This document shows positions 41,480 through 49,665 of a DNA stretch of 64,000 bases, one piece after another (positions within the stretch are counted from its first letter, which is position 1; each line of letters starts with the position of its first letter). The notes below the pieces were generated by a model. It saw only the letters and a program-made list of their open reading frames with translations, had not been told where the DNA came from and made no database searches. Source of the DNA: UBA1926 sp002337215 (GTDB taxonomy: Bacteria > Planctomycetota > Phycisphaerae > Phycisphaerales > UBA1924); NCBI GenBank assembly GCA_963973795.1, contig CAXBAF010000009.1, positions 1 to 64,000 of the forward strand. The letters run 5' to 3'. The translations under genes and the position numbers were made by a program.

Positions 41480-42897
41480 CGAATCCGATCTCGAAGCTTT
41501 TCGCGTTCATCGGGCGCGAGCGTGAGGAATGGCGGCGGACGGCGCGGGTCGTTCGGCTCGGGCTGCGTGGTCTGATCAAGAGCCAGATCCCGCGGATGGC
41601 TGCGGCGCTGTCGTACCGGACGATCTTCAGTCTGATCCCGGTGCTGGTGGTGAGCGCGTCGGTGATGGGGCAGTTTCTGTCGGATGTCGAGCTCGAATCG
41701 CAGATCAACAAGGTGATCGCGTTCATCGGGCTGGACACGATCGCGTTGGAGGACAGCGCGGCCTCTGGTGCCGAAAGGCGACAGTCGGCGGGTGCGGCCG
41801 AGCGGGCGCCGGCACGGGTGGTAGAGGCGGAAGCGATTTCGGTGGACCCGACTCGGCTTGATGAGTGGATCACGAGTCTCGTGGAGCGGGTGACGAGTCT
41901 GCCGTTTTCGCAGATCGGGTTTGTCGGGCTGCTGGTGCTTGTGTACGGGGCGATCGCGATGCTGGTGGAGCTCGAGCGGTCGCTGAACCAGATCTACGGC
42001 GTGCCGAACGGCCGTGCGTGGGTGAAGCGGGTGACGACCTACTGGACGACGCTGACGCTCGGGCTTGTGTTCCTGCTGGCGACATTCTCGGTGGGCGACC
42101 GGGTTGGCGACTGGGTTGCGTCGATCGGGAAGGCGGAGGGAGAGGCGCAGGGGTGGGTTGCGGGGAACATCGTGGACTTCGTGGTCAGCGTGGTGATCAA
42201 CACGATCCTGCTGCTGTTCGCGTACATGACGGTGCCGAACGCGCGGGTTCATTTCCGACCGGCGTTGATCGGGGCGGCGGTCGCGGGGCTTGGATGGGAG
42301 ATCGGGAAGAACGCATTCACCGCGTACGTCGCCAATGCGGTGGACAACCTGCAGCAGTTGTACGGCGTGCTTGCGTTGCTGCCGCTGTTCCTGTTCTGGG
42401 TCTATATCACATGGATCATCGTGCTGTTCGGGCTGCAGATCGCGTACTCGCTGCAGCACTTCAGCGTGTGGAGCGAGGAGGCGGAGAAGCAGGACGTGGG
42501 GCTTGTTGATCCGGGGGTGGCGGTCCGGTTCGCGGCGGTGCTGGCCGGGGCGTTCGAGCGTGGGGAGGCTGTCGAGATCGCGGCGCTCGCGGAGGACGCG
42601 GGGGTGCCGGGGTCGGCGGCGGCGAAGCTCGTTTCGGGGCTGGAGCGGACGGGCGTGGCGCGGGCGACGGAAAACGGGTCGGGCGAGGTGGGGTATGTGC
42701 TTGCGCGGCCTGCGGAGAAGATCGCGATTGCGGATGTGCTCGAAGCGGCGCGGCGGACGCGGGCTGGGGGCGATCACGGCGGATCGGCGGTGGTGGATGC
42801 CAGGGTTCGGGAGGCGGTGAAGGGGATGACGCTGTCGGCCGTCATTGCGGAGATGGGGGACGGAGTCGGGCGAGGATCGGATGATTCTCGGGCCTGA
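41476..42897 (+). CDS. YihY/BrkB family inner-membrane protein
   Basis: The 473-residue product has the six-helix YihY (once called RNase BN) family pattern: MAAALSYRTIFSLIPVLVVSASVM, FVGLLVLVYGAIAMLVELERSLNQIYG, FVVSVVINTILLLFAYMTVPNARV, and LLPLFLFWVYITWIIVLFGLQI. The C-terminal third is a soluble winged-helix-like domain (VAVRFAAVLAGAFERGEAVEIAALAE) that many family members share. An insert of about 60 residues after the second helix is hydrophilic. Function is unsettled. GTG at 41476 overlaps the stop of the pseudouridine synthase gene, with GGAGG upstream. Confidence 0.88.
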   Translation: MTNPISKLFAFIGREREEWRRTARVVRLGLRGLIKSQIPRMAAALSYRTIFSLIPVLVVSASVMGQFLSDVELESQINKVIAFIGLDTIALEDSAASGAERRQSAGAAERAPARVVEAEAISVDPTRLDEWITSLVERVTSLPFSQIGFVGLLVLVYGAIAMLVELERSLNQIYGVPNGRAWVKRVTTYWTTLTLGLVFLLATFSVGDRVGDWVASIGKAEGEAQGWVAGNIVDFVVSVVINTILLLFAYMTVPNARVHFRPALIGAAVAGLGWEIGKNAFTAYVANAVDNLQQLYGVLALLPLFLFWVYITWIIVLFGLQIAYSLQHFSVWSEEAEKQDVGLVDPGVAVRFAAVLAGAFERGEAVEIAALAEDAGVPGSAAAKLVSGLERTGVARATENGSGEVGYVLARPAEKIAIADVLEAARRTRAGGDHGGSAVVDARVREAVKGMTLSAVIAEMGDGVGRGSDDSRA

Positions 42898-43006
42898 ACC
42901 GCGTCTGATGACAAGGAATTGGGTCGGTGGCGCGGGGAGACGCTGAACGCGGGGTTGCCTAGTGTCTCCGCACGATTCTTCGAACTCTGCGCACAGATCG
43001 GGACCT

Positions 43007-43438
43007 ATGAAGCCGACGCGATTGACTGAATTTTCGGTGTATCTTGACCAGCGCCCCGGCGAGTTTGCGGGGCTACTCGGGGCGGCTGTCGCGGCGGGTG
43101 TCAGCGTGCTCGCGGTTTCGGTGAGCGAGCACAACGGCAAGGGGCTTGTGCGGGTCGTGGCCGAGCCTGTGGAGGCGATGCGGGGTGTGTGCGAATCGTT
43201 CGTTGACTCAGGGGTCGGGCCGATCGTGGAATCCGACGTGCTGGCGGTCTCGATCGAGAACCGGCCGGCGGCGATCCGGGATATCGCGACGGCGATGGCG
43301 GACCACCGGATCAACCTTCGGTATGCGTATCTGATGCCTGCGGAGAACGGGCGGCCGACATCGTGCGTTTTCCGGGTCGATGACCTGGAAGAGGTCATCG
43401 CGACGATCGAGGGGATTGACTGGCCGAACGGGGACTAG
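43007..43438 (+). CDS. ACT domain protein
   Basis: The 143-residue product contains two ACT-type halves: TEFSVYLDQRPGEFAGLLGAAVAAGVSVLAVSV and VLAVSIENRPAAIRDIATAMADHRINLRYAYL. ACT domains bind amino acids and regulate metabolic enzymes, so this may be a small regulator. The ATG at 43007 is preceded by GGGACCT; a GTG at 42962 would add 15 residues. It ends tail-to-tail overlapping the HEAT-like gene by 4 bases. Confidence 0.8.
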   Translation: MKPTRLTEFSVYLDQRPGEFAGLLGAAVAAGVSVLAVSVSEHNGKGLVRVVAEPVEAMRGVCESFVDSGVGPIVESDVLAVSIENRPAAIRDIATAMADHRINLRYAYLMPAENGRPTSCVFRVDDLEEVIATIEGIDWPNGD

Positions 43439-44232
43439 TCCTCGTCTCGCCATTCGTGCTCTCGGTCGTAACGCAAGCGGTTTACGCGCACGAGAAACTC
43501 CGCCCCGTATTTTCTGAATCTCCGGCTGCTTACCCAGAACGTCGGCCTACCAATCTGGCCCGATGAAAACTCTTGGACATACATGATTGTGTACCGATCG
43601 TCGTTTGGATCTTCTGGCGGGATAACGTGGTAGCCGCGTTTGATGTACGCGATCATCTGATCGAGCATCTCCTGTTCGTCAGTCGATTTCGTATCGCTCC
43701 GTAGTTGAGTCAGAAGTGGAAGACCGTCTTCAATCCTTCGGTAACCGAGTGCCACGGCAGCGCATTCGCGCACCCATGCGGATCGATCACGCAACGCCTT
43801 TCCGAAGAACTCGATCAGATCAGCATGCGCAATTGCTGGGTGATCACCGCTGAGTCCTCGGGCGATCATCGCACGCCCGTTTGCGTTGGTGTTCGCGAAG
43901 AACCAATTCAGGGTGTCAGCAGCGTTCGGCTGGGTCTTGAGCAGGTCGTGCAACAGATGGATTGCGAGCGATCTCGGATCTTTGGCAGTGGAGTTCACGG
44001 CGCGAAGCAGCAGAGAAGTGTCGATAGGGTCGTCGGAGTCAATTGACTTCTTTGCTGCATCGAGCAGGTCCGTGAATGCGGCTCGCTCCTCGGGATTGCG
44101 TACTTCATCGGCGGCATCATGCCATTGCTCGTACCACCTTCGTGCTACCTCTGGAGCGGCGACAAAGACGGGGATTTCAGACGTTTCTGGCGGGTTTCCC
44201 GGTCTGGGGCGAGTTGTCGACTTCTTTCGCAT
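43435..44232 (-). CDS. HEAT-repeat-like protein of unknown function
   Basis: The 265-residue product has an alpha-helical repeat centre resembling HEAT/Armadillo units (AWVRECAAVALGYRRIEDGLPLLTQLR and earlier SLAIHLLHDLLKTQPNAADTL). The C-terminal part (EDPNDDRYTIMYVQEFSSGQ, RFRKYGAEFLVRVNRL) matches nothing I know. Its base use is less GC-rich than its neighbours: 60-base lines at 43561 and 43861 have 28 and 35 G+C. The ATG at 44232 has GAGGATCGAG upstream. Possible recent acquisition; no function is assigned. Confidence 0.6.
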   Translation of the reverse strand: MRKKSTTRPRPGNPPETSEIPVFVAAPEVARRWYEQWHDAADEVRNPEERAAFTDLLDAAKKSIDSDDPIDTSLLLRAVNSTAKDPRSLAIHLLHDLLKTQPNAADTLNWFFANTNANGRAMIARGLSGDHPAIAHADLIEFFGKALRDRSAWVRECAAVALGYRRIEDGLPLLTQLRSDTKSTDEQEMLDQMIAYIKRGYHVIPPEDPNDDRYTIMYVQEFSSGQIGRPTFWVSSRRFRKYGAEFLVRVNRLRYDREHEWRDED

Positions 44233-44302
44233 CTCGATCCTCGCGATTGTCGAAAACCATCCTACACTTGCCCGATTGTGATTTGTTCAGGAGTGGATAC
44301 CC

Positions 44303-44872
44303 ATGGGTATAGAAGCCGCGATTTCGACTGACACGGTGCTGACGACGCAGTTGCAGCGGGTGGTGAACTGGGCCCGGCGGAACAGCCTGTGGCCGTTGCC
44401 GTTCGCGACGGCGTGCTGCGGGATCGAGTTGATGGCGACGGCGTCGAGCCGGTATGACCTCGCTCGGTTCGGCGCGGAGGTCATGCGGTTCAGCCCTCGG
44501 CAGAGCGACCTGCTGATCGTCGCGGGGCGGATCAGCGTGAAGATGGTCCCGGTGCTGCAGCGGCTGTATGAGCAGATGGCGGAGCCCAAGTGGGTGATCT
44601 CGATGGGGGCGTGCGCCTCGACGGGTGGCGTGTTCGATACGTATGCGACGGTGCAGGGGTGCGACCAGTTCATCCCGGTGGATGTGTATGTGCCGGGGTG
44701 CCCGCCTCGTCCGGAGACGCTGATCGAGGGCGTGATGGCGATCCAGCGGATTATCGATGAAGACCGGATCCCTCCCAAGGGGCCCGATGGGAAGCGGATC
44801 CCGCTTGGTGTGGCGGTGCAGCCGACGCATGCGGTGACGCCGCAGCCTGTGGGTGTGACGACGGGGATGTGA
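44303..44872 (+). CDS. nuoB: NADH-quinone oxidoreductase subunit B
   Basis: NuoB carries the terminal N2 iron-sulfur cluster of complex I, next to the quinone site. The 189-residue product has the tandem Cys of FATACCGIELMA, the Cys of SMGACASTGG, and the Cys of VYVPGCPPRPETLIEGVM, the expected four ligands. The C-terminal 25 residues (LGVAVQPTHAVTPQPVGV) are a low-complexity tail. The ATG at 44303 has CAGGAG upstream, and a terminator follows. It stands alone: the flanking genes are unrelated and nuoA, nuoC and nuoD are absent nearby, as for nuoH. Confidence 0.95.
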   Translation: MGIEAAISTDTVLTTQLQRVVNWARRNSLWPLPFATACCGIELMATASSRYDLARFGAEVMRFSPRQSDLLIVAGRISVKMVPVLQRLYEQMAEPKWVISMGACASTGGVFDTYATVQGCDQFIPVDVYVPGCPPRPETLIEGVMAIQRIIDEDRIPPKGPDGKRIPLGVAVQPTHAVTPQPVGVTTGM

Positions 44873-44895
44873 GCCATCGGAGTTCTCGGTCTTTT

Positions 44896-44919
44896 ACCGC
44901 CCCTTGTGGGGCGGTTTTT
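44896..44919 (+). terminator. rho-independent terminator after nuoB
   Basis: ACCGCCCC (44896-44903), loop TTGT, GGGGCGGT (44908-44915) followed by TTTT. It lies about 25 bases after the nuoB stop codon on the plus strand. Confidence 0.9.
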
Positions 44920-44945
44920 GTGCGCGGGGTTCTCGGGGCGGGGTA

Positions 44946-44983
44946 CGGCTGCGCCGCGTTGCGGCGAGTCGTGGCACCTGTGG
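44946..44983. repeat. palindromic repeat, family D copy 1
   Basis: CGCCGC (44952-44957), loop GTT, GCGGCG (44961-44966), inside GGCTGCGC...TTGCGGCGAG...GCACC..TGTGG. It shares most of about 37 positions with the element at 53733-53773. Confidence 0.55.
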
Positions 44984-45018
44984 CTCGGGGTCGGGGGTGG
45001 TCGCGTTAGACTCGCGGG

Positions 45019-45726
45019 ATGTGCGGTCGGTTCTTTCTGAAGATGGAGGCCGAGGGGCTTGCGGCGATGTTCGATGTCGCGCACTGGCCTTCGGGGTTCG
45101 CGCTGCACCTGCCGCGGTTCAACATCGGGCCCGGGCAAGGAATCCCGACGGTGCTGGCGCGGGATGGGCGGACCGAGTTTGTGAAACTGACGTGGGGGCT
45201 GGTTCCGTCGTGGGCGGATGATCCGAACATCGGGTTTCAGACCATGAATGCGCGGAGCGAGACGGCGGATGAGAAGCCCGCGTTCCGGGATGCGTTCCGG
45301 CGGCGGCGGTGTTTGATTCCGGCGAGCGGGTTTTATGAGTGGAAGGATGGCGGGACGGGGTTCAAGCAGCCTTTCGCGGCGATGCGCGATGGGGGAGAGC
45401 CGTACGCGATGGGTGGGCTGTGGGAGACGTGGACGGATCCGGCGAGCGGTTCGCGGCTGGAGACGTGCACGGTGCTGACGTGCCCCGCGAACACGCGGCT
45501 GCGGGCGTTGCACGAGCGGATGCCGGTGGTGGTGCCCCGGGTGGACTGGGCGATGTGGGTGGACCCACGGGTGGAGCGGGTTGCGCCGCTGAAGGCGGTG
45601 TGCCGGCCTGACGATTCGCGGCGTTGGTCGTACTACCCGGTGAGCACGCGGGTGAACCGGGTGAAGAACGATGACGCTGGGTTGCTGGACGAAGTGATCG
45701 ACGAATCGGGCGGGCTGTTTGGGTAG
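45019..45726 (+). CDS. SOS response-associated peptidase (SRAP, YedK/HMCES-like)
   Basis: SRAP proteins crosslink to abasic sites in single-stranded DNA through Cys2. The 235-residue product keeps Cys2 (MCGRFF), Asn77 in NARSET, Glu107 in SGFYEW and His165 in LHERMPV, with RCLIPASGFYEW as the family hallmark. It is a complete active set. No LexA-type site was looked for in detail, and none is obvious upstream. A repeat of family D lies about 35 bases before the start codon. Confidence 0.95.
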   Translation: MCGRFFLKMEAEGLAAMFDVAHWPSGFALHLPRFNIGPGQGIPTVLARDGRTEFVKLTWGLVPSWADDPNIGFQTMNARSETADEKPAFRDAFRRRRCLIPASGFYEWKDGGTGFKQPFAAMRDGGEPYAMGGLWETWTDPASGSRLETCTVLTCPANTRLRALHERMPVVVPRVDWAMWVDPRVERVAPLKAVCRPDDSRRWSYYPVSTRVNRVKNDDAGLLDEVIDESGGLFG

Positions 45727-45808
45727 CGGCGACGCGGCGTCCGCTCAGCGAGGGTGGCGGTTTACGTGTGCCCTTCGGCGTCGATGTTCTGTTCTCTTGT
45801 TGCTCTGT

Positions 45809-46867
45809 TTAGGGGCAGCCCGACTGGAAGGCGGTGACGAACGCGGCGAGGTCGGCGAGGTCGTAGATGCCGTCGGTGTTGAGGTCGGCGGCGCTGTCCT
45901 GGGTGATGAACGCGTTGACGAAGGCGCCGATGTCGGAGAGGTCGAGGACGCCGAAAGGCTGGGCGATGTCGGCGGGGTTGCAGCCGGCGGGTTCGGCGGT
46001 GGCGAGGATGGAGACGGCGCCGCTGCCTTCGATTGTCAGTGTGTTGAGGGCGAGGTTGAGGAGGACGGAGGCGGTGTCGCCTGTGAGGGTGGGGAGATCG
46101 AAGGGGATCTCGGGAAGGGGCGGGAGACCCGAGGTGTCGATCGATTCGGAGAAGTCGGCGAGGTCGAGTTCGAGGGCGACGGTTGCGGAGCCGTCGAGGT
46201 TGGGGGTGTAGGTTCCGGCGATGGGGAGGATGATGTCTGTGGGGCCTGGGTCGATCGGGGCGCCGCCGAGTGTTGAGCCGGCGATGGTGAACTGGACGGG
46301 GACCGCGGCGGCGAAGGTGAACGAGCCGTCGCCCTGGGGGATGAGGGCCCCGGGGGCGGCGGGTGCGGACTGGGTGAGCGTGAGGGTCGTGAGTTCGCCG
46401 GCGTCGAAGGAGAGGGGGAGGGCGATGCCTCCCGGGTAGAGGCTGGAGGGGTTGATTGTGCGGAAGGTCTCGTAGAGGAACGAGATGTCGAGCGAGGAGG
46501 CGATGGTGTCGCCGTTCAGGAGATCGGCGGAGAACCCGTCGAGGGTGGCGGTGAGTGCTTCGGTGTCGGCGTCGATGGTGAACGAGCCTGCGGGTGCGGT
46601 GTCGATCTCGGTGGTCGATCCGAGGCTGAGCTCGATGGGGATGGCGTTGTTGCCTGAGCCTCCGAAGAAGCCGGGGCGGGTCTGCGTGCCTTCGGGGTTC
46701 GTGTCGGCGTCGTAGTCGCCGATGAGGGTGCCGGTGGTGTCACCGTTGAGGCCGAGCGAGCCGGTTGCGGTGGAGGATTCGGAGTCGATGGTGAAGGTGC
46801 TTGGGGCCGCGGTGGTGATGCCGGCGGTGAGGAGGAGATACGCGGCGATTGGGGTGTAGTGAGACAT
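45809..46867 (-). CDS. secreted protein with GC-type dockerin tail
   Basis: The 352-residue product has a signal peptide (YTPIAAYLLLTAGITTAAP), a beta-rich low-complexity body (Thr, Asp, Gly, Leu; STATGSLGLNGDTTGTLIGD) and a C-terminal Cys-bounded dockerin-like pair, CNPADIAQPFGVLDLSDIGA ... DGIYDLADLAAFVTAF ... GCP. That is the same module as on the esterase at 11580. The ATG at 46867 has GGAAGG upstream. Function unknown; probably surface or extracellular. Confidence 0.8.
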   Translation of the reverse strand: MSHYTPIAAYLLLTAGITTAAPSTFTIDSESSTATGSLGLNGDTTGTLIGDYDADTNPEGTQTRPGFFGGSGNNAIPIELSLGSTTEIDTAPAGSFTIDADTEALTATLDGFSADLLNGDTIASSLDISFLYETFRTINPSSLYPGGIALPLSFDAGELTTLTLTQSAPAAPGALIPQGDGSFTFAAAVPVQFTIAGSTLGGAPIDPGPTDIILPIAGTYTPNLDGSATVALELDLADFSESIDTSGLPPLPEIPFDLPTLTGDTASVLLNLALNTLTIEGSGAVSILATAEPAGCNPADIAQPFGVLDLSDIGAFVNAFITQDSAADLNTDGIYDLADLAAFVTAFQSGCP

Positions 46868-47073
46868 GATTTCCTTCCGGACTGACACCGGTTTGCTCGC
46901 GGACAACCGAGGTGAGTTTGGTGATTTCTGTTGTGAAGCTCGCTGACGATTTACTGTACTGGATCGTGCGTGCGTGACAAATCAATGGCGCCGTCTCACG
47001 CGTGAAGGCATGAAATGATGCGGGGATATCGCGGGCTATCGGACGGGCCGGCGGCTTCTCGGGAGGGTGATGG

Positions 47074-47835
47074 TCACCGGAGTTCGACGGACCAATAGGC
47101 GTCGTCGAGGAATGCTTTCCAGGACGCGTACTTGTCGCTGCCAAGCTTGATGGAGATGAGCGGGCTGCGCTTGGGGCGGACGGGCGTGGTGACGAGTTTC
47201 ATCCGGGCCTGTGCGGGTGTTCGGCCGCCCTTCTTTGCGTTGCATTTGACGCATGCGCAGACGAGGTTTTCCCAGGTATCCGGACCCCCTTGGCTGCGGG
47301 GCTGGACGTGGTCGATGGAGAGTTCGGAGGTGGGGAAGAAGTGGCCGCAGTACTGGCAGCGGTTGCGGTCGCGGGCGAAGAGGTTGCGCCGGTTGAGCTT
47401 GACGCGCTGGGCGGGGAGGCGGTCGTATCCCAGGAGGCGGATGATCCTTGGGACGACGATTTCGGTGCGGACGGTGCGGACCCAGTCGAGACCGTCTGGC
47501 TCGAATTCTCGTTTGAGATCGGAGAGTTCGAGCCAGGAGGCAAAGTCGTAGTTTGCGTAAGCGCCGTCATCGGCGTGGATGACCTCGGCTGCGTCTCGGG
47601 CGAGGAGGGTGAAGGCTCGCTTGGCGTTGACGACGCGGATTGCCATGTAGAGTTTGTTGAGGACGAGGACGTGATTGGAGAGACCGTCGCCGGTTGCGAA
47701 CGAGGGGAGGGCGGAGGCGGAGTTGGTGAACTGGGGGGCCGACGAGGGGGGCACCATTCGAATGGTGCGATGATCGCCGGCCCGTCGAGGGCCGGGCTCA
47801 TCGGTTGATGGTGTGACCGCGCGGTGCTTTGGCAT
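47074..47835 (-). CDS. HNH endonuclease family protein
   Basis: The 253-residue product has a C-terminal HNH module: CQYCG (Cys160, Cys163), SIDHVQPRSQGG with Asp175-His176, Asn190 in TWENLVCACVKCNAKKG and the second Cys pair, forming a zinc-supported beta-beta-alpha nuclease. The N-terminal 150 residues (SNHVLVLNKLYMAIRVVNAKRAFTLLARDAAEV) match the widespread DUF-type partner of standalone HNH proteins whose role is unknown. I take the ATG at 47835; there is no good ribosome-binding site. A perfect 16-base palindrome (CACCATTCGAATGGTG) lies near its 5' end at about 47752-47767. Confidence 0.85.
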   Translation of the reverse strand: MPKHRAVTPSTDEPGPRRAGDHRTIRMVPPSSAPQFTNSASALPSFATGDGLSNHVLVLNKLYMAIRVVNAKRAFTLLARDAAEVIHADDGAYANYDFASWLELSDLKREFEPDGLDWVRTVRTEIVVPRIIRLLGYDRLPAQRVKLNRRNLFARDRNRCQYCGHFFPTSELSIDHVQPRSQGGPDTWENLVCACVKCNAKKGGRTPAQARMKLVTTPVRPKRSPLISIKLGSDKYASWKAFLDDAYWSVELR

Positions 47836-47994
47836 ATCCGCTTTTACCAAGATATTGGGCGTGCGCCAAGCAAAATCACCCGTGGTGGTGGGTTCGGGCG
47901 CGGATTGATGGGATCTTTGCGCTTCTGCGTGGTGAGGCTGTCGTTGTCCGCTCTCGGGGCGGTCGCCTGTTCCCGCGCGAATGCCGGGAGATCG

Positions 47995-49602
47995 TCAGTG
48001 GCGGAAGTGGCGCGTGTCGGTGGTCATGCAGGTGACACCGTGCTTGTCGCAGAGATCGAAGGTTTCCTTGTCGCGCTTTGAGCCGCCCGGGTGGACGATG
48101 AGTTTGATGCCGGCGTTGATGAGGAGTTCCGGGCCGTCGGGGAAGGGGAAGAAGGCGTCTGATGCGGCGATGGCGCCCTTGGCGTTGTCGCCCGCTTTCG
48201 CGATGGCGATGTTGCAGGAGGCGACGCGGTCCATCTGGCCCGCGCCCCCGCCGAAGAGGCGGACGCCTGAGGCGTTGTCCGAGTCGGCGGCGGGCCCGCC
48301 GATCGCGATGGCGTTGCTGGAGAGCCCTCGGACGGCGAGATCGACGAGTGGTGCGGCGGCGAGGAGTGCGTGGTCTGGCTCGGGTCCCGCGGCGTGAGTC
48401 CAGCCGCTCGCGTCGATGAGTTTCGTGTCGCGGTCCTGGATGAGCATGCCCCCTGGGATGGATCGGTACTCGAGCTTGCGTTGGCGTGCGGCGGGGCGTT
48501 CGCCGACGGCGAGCAGGCGGACGTTCTTCCAGCGATCGGCGAGCGTCTTGGCGGCGTCCTCGTGGAATTCCGGGGCGACGATGACCTCGAAGAACCGGTC
48601 GGGGGCGGCGATAAGGGCGGCGGCTTCGGTGTCGATGGGCTGATTGATCGCGAGGATGCCGCCGTACGCGGCGAGCGGGTCGCCCGCGATGGCGAGTTTG
48701 ACGGCGTCGGCGGGTGTGTCGGCGATCGCGAGGCCGCAGGGGTTGGTGTGCTTGATAACCGCGGCTCCGACGCGGGATTTATCGACGCGGCGGAGGGATT
48801 TGACGAGTTCGAGGGCGGCGGAGGCGTCGAGGATGTTGTTGTAGCCGAGGTGTTTTCCGGAGAGCTGCTGGGCGTTGACGATGGTGGGGCCGTTTGAGGC
48901 GGGGTCTTTGTAGAGGGCGGCGGACTGGTGGGGGTTCTCGCCGTAGCGGAGTTCGTCGGCGAGGTCGTAGTCGAGGGTGAGCGTAGAGGGAAAGGCTCTG
49001 GTGGTCGAGTTGTCGAGGAAGGCGGAGATGGCACGGTCGTATGCGCTGGTTCGGGCGAAGGCGGCGGCGGCGAGCCAACGTCTGAGCTCGAGCGTGGTCG
49101 CGCCGCTGTTGGCGCGGAGCTCGCTGATGAATCGGTCGTACTGGCGGGGCGCGGTGAGGACGGTGACCCACTCGGCGTTCTTGGCGGCCGAACGGATCAT
49201 CGAGGGGCCGCCGATATCGATCTGCTCGATCGCTTCGTCGGTGGTGACGCCGGATCTGCCGACGGTTTGTTCGAACGGGTAGAGATTGACGCAGACGAGG
49301 TCGATGGGGGTGATGCCGTGCTCGTTCATCGAGGCGACGTGGGCGGGGTTGTCTCGGAGTGCGAGGAGGCCTCCGTGCACGCGGGGGTGGAGCGTTTTGA
49401 CGCGTCCGTCCATCATCTCGGGAAAGCCTGTGAGGTCGTCGATCGCGCGGACGTTGATCCCCGCGTCGGCGAGAGCGCGGGCGGTTCCCCCGGTCGAAAC
49501 GATCTCGACGGACATGCTATCGAGGACGCGGGCGAGCGGGATGAGGTCGGTTTTGTCGCTGACGCTGAGCAGCGCCCGTCGGATGGGAACGGTGTCGGGC
49601 AC
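47995..49602 (-). CDS. purH: bifunctional AICAR transformylase/IMP cyclohydrolase
   Basis: PurH catalyses the last two steps of de novo IMP synthesis. The 535-residue product has the N-terminal MGS-like cyclohydrolase domain (RALLSVSDKTDLIPLARVL, VEIVSTGGTARALADAG, DGRVKTLHPRVHGGLLA) and the C-terminal transformylase domain (YGENPHQSAALYKD, AAVIKHTNPCGLAI, DAFFPFPDGPE, THIVHPGG-like KLIVHPGGSKRD). The GTG at 49602 has GGGGATCAGACC upstream. purL lies 4 kb away, separated by unrelated genes. Confidence 0.97.
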   Translation of the reverse strand: MPDTVPIRRALLSVSDKTDLIPLARVLDSMSVEIVSTGGTARALADAGINVRAIDDLTGFPEMMDGRVKTLHPRVHGGLLALRDNPAHVASMNEHGITPIDLVCVNLYPFEQTVGRSGVTTDEAIEQIDIGGPSMIRSAAKNAEWVTVLTAPRQYDRFISELRANSGATTLELRRWLAAAAFARTSAYDRAISAFLDNSTTRAFPSTLTLDYDLADELRYGENPHQSAALYKDPASNGPTIVNAQQLSGKHLGYNNILDASAALELVKSLRRVDKSRVGAAVIKHTNPCGLAIADTPADAVKLAIAGDPLAAYGGILAINQPIDTEAAALIAAPDRFFEVIVAPEFHEDAAKTLADRWKNVRLLAVGERPAARQRKLEYRSIPGGMLIQDRDTKLIDASGWTHAAGPEPDHALLAAAPLVDLAVRGLSSNAIAIGGPAADSDNASGVRLFGGGAGQMDRVASCNIAIAKAGDNAKGAIAASDAFFPFPDGPELLINAGIKLIVHPGGSKRDKETFDLCDKHGVTCMTTDTRHFRH

Positions 49603-49665
49603 GGGTCTGATCCCCTGGGGTGCGGGCGTCTTCGGGCTGATTTTCAGACAGGGACTCTGGTGCGA

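Noticed and set aside
41284..43398. 704-codon minus-strand frame opposite the pseudouridine synthase and BrkB genes
   Set aside because: Composition dominated by Arg/His/Pro and no motif; the plus-strand genes are certain.
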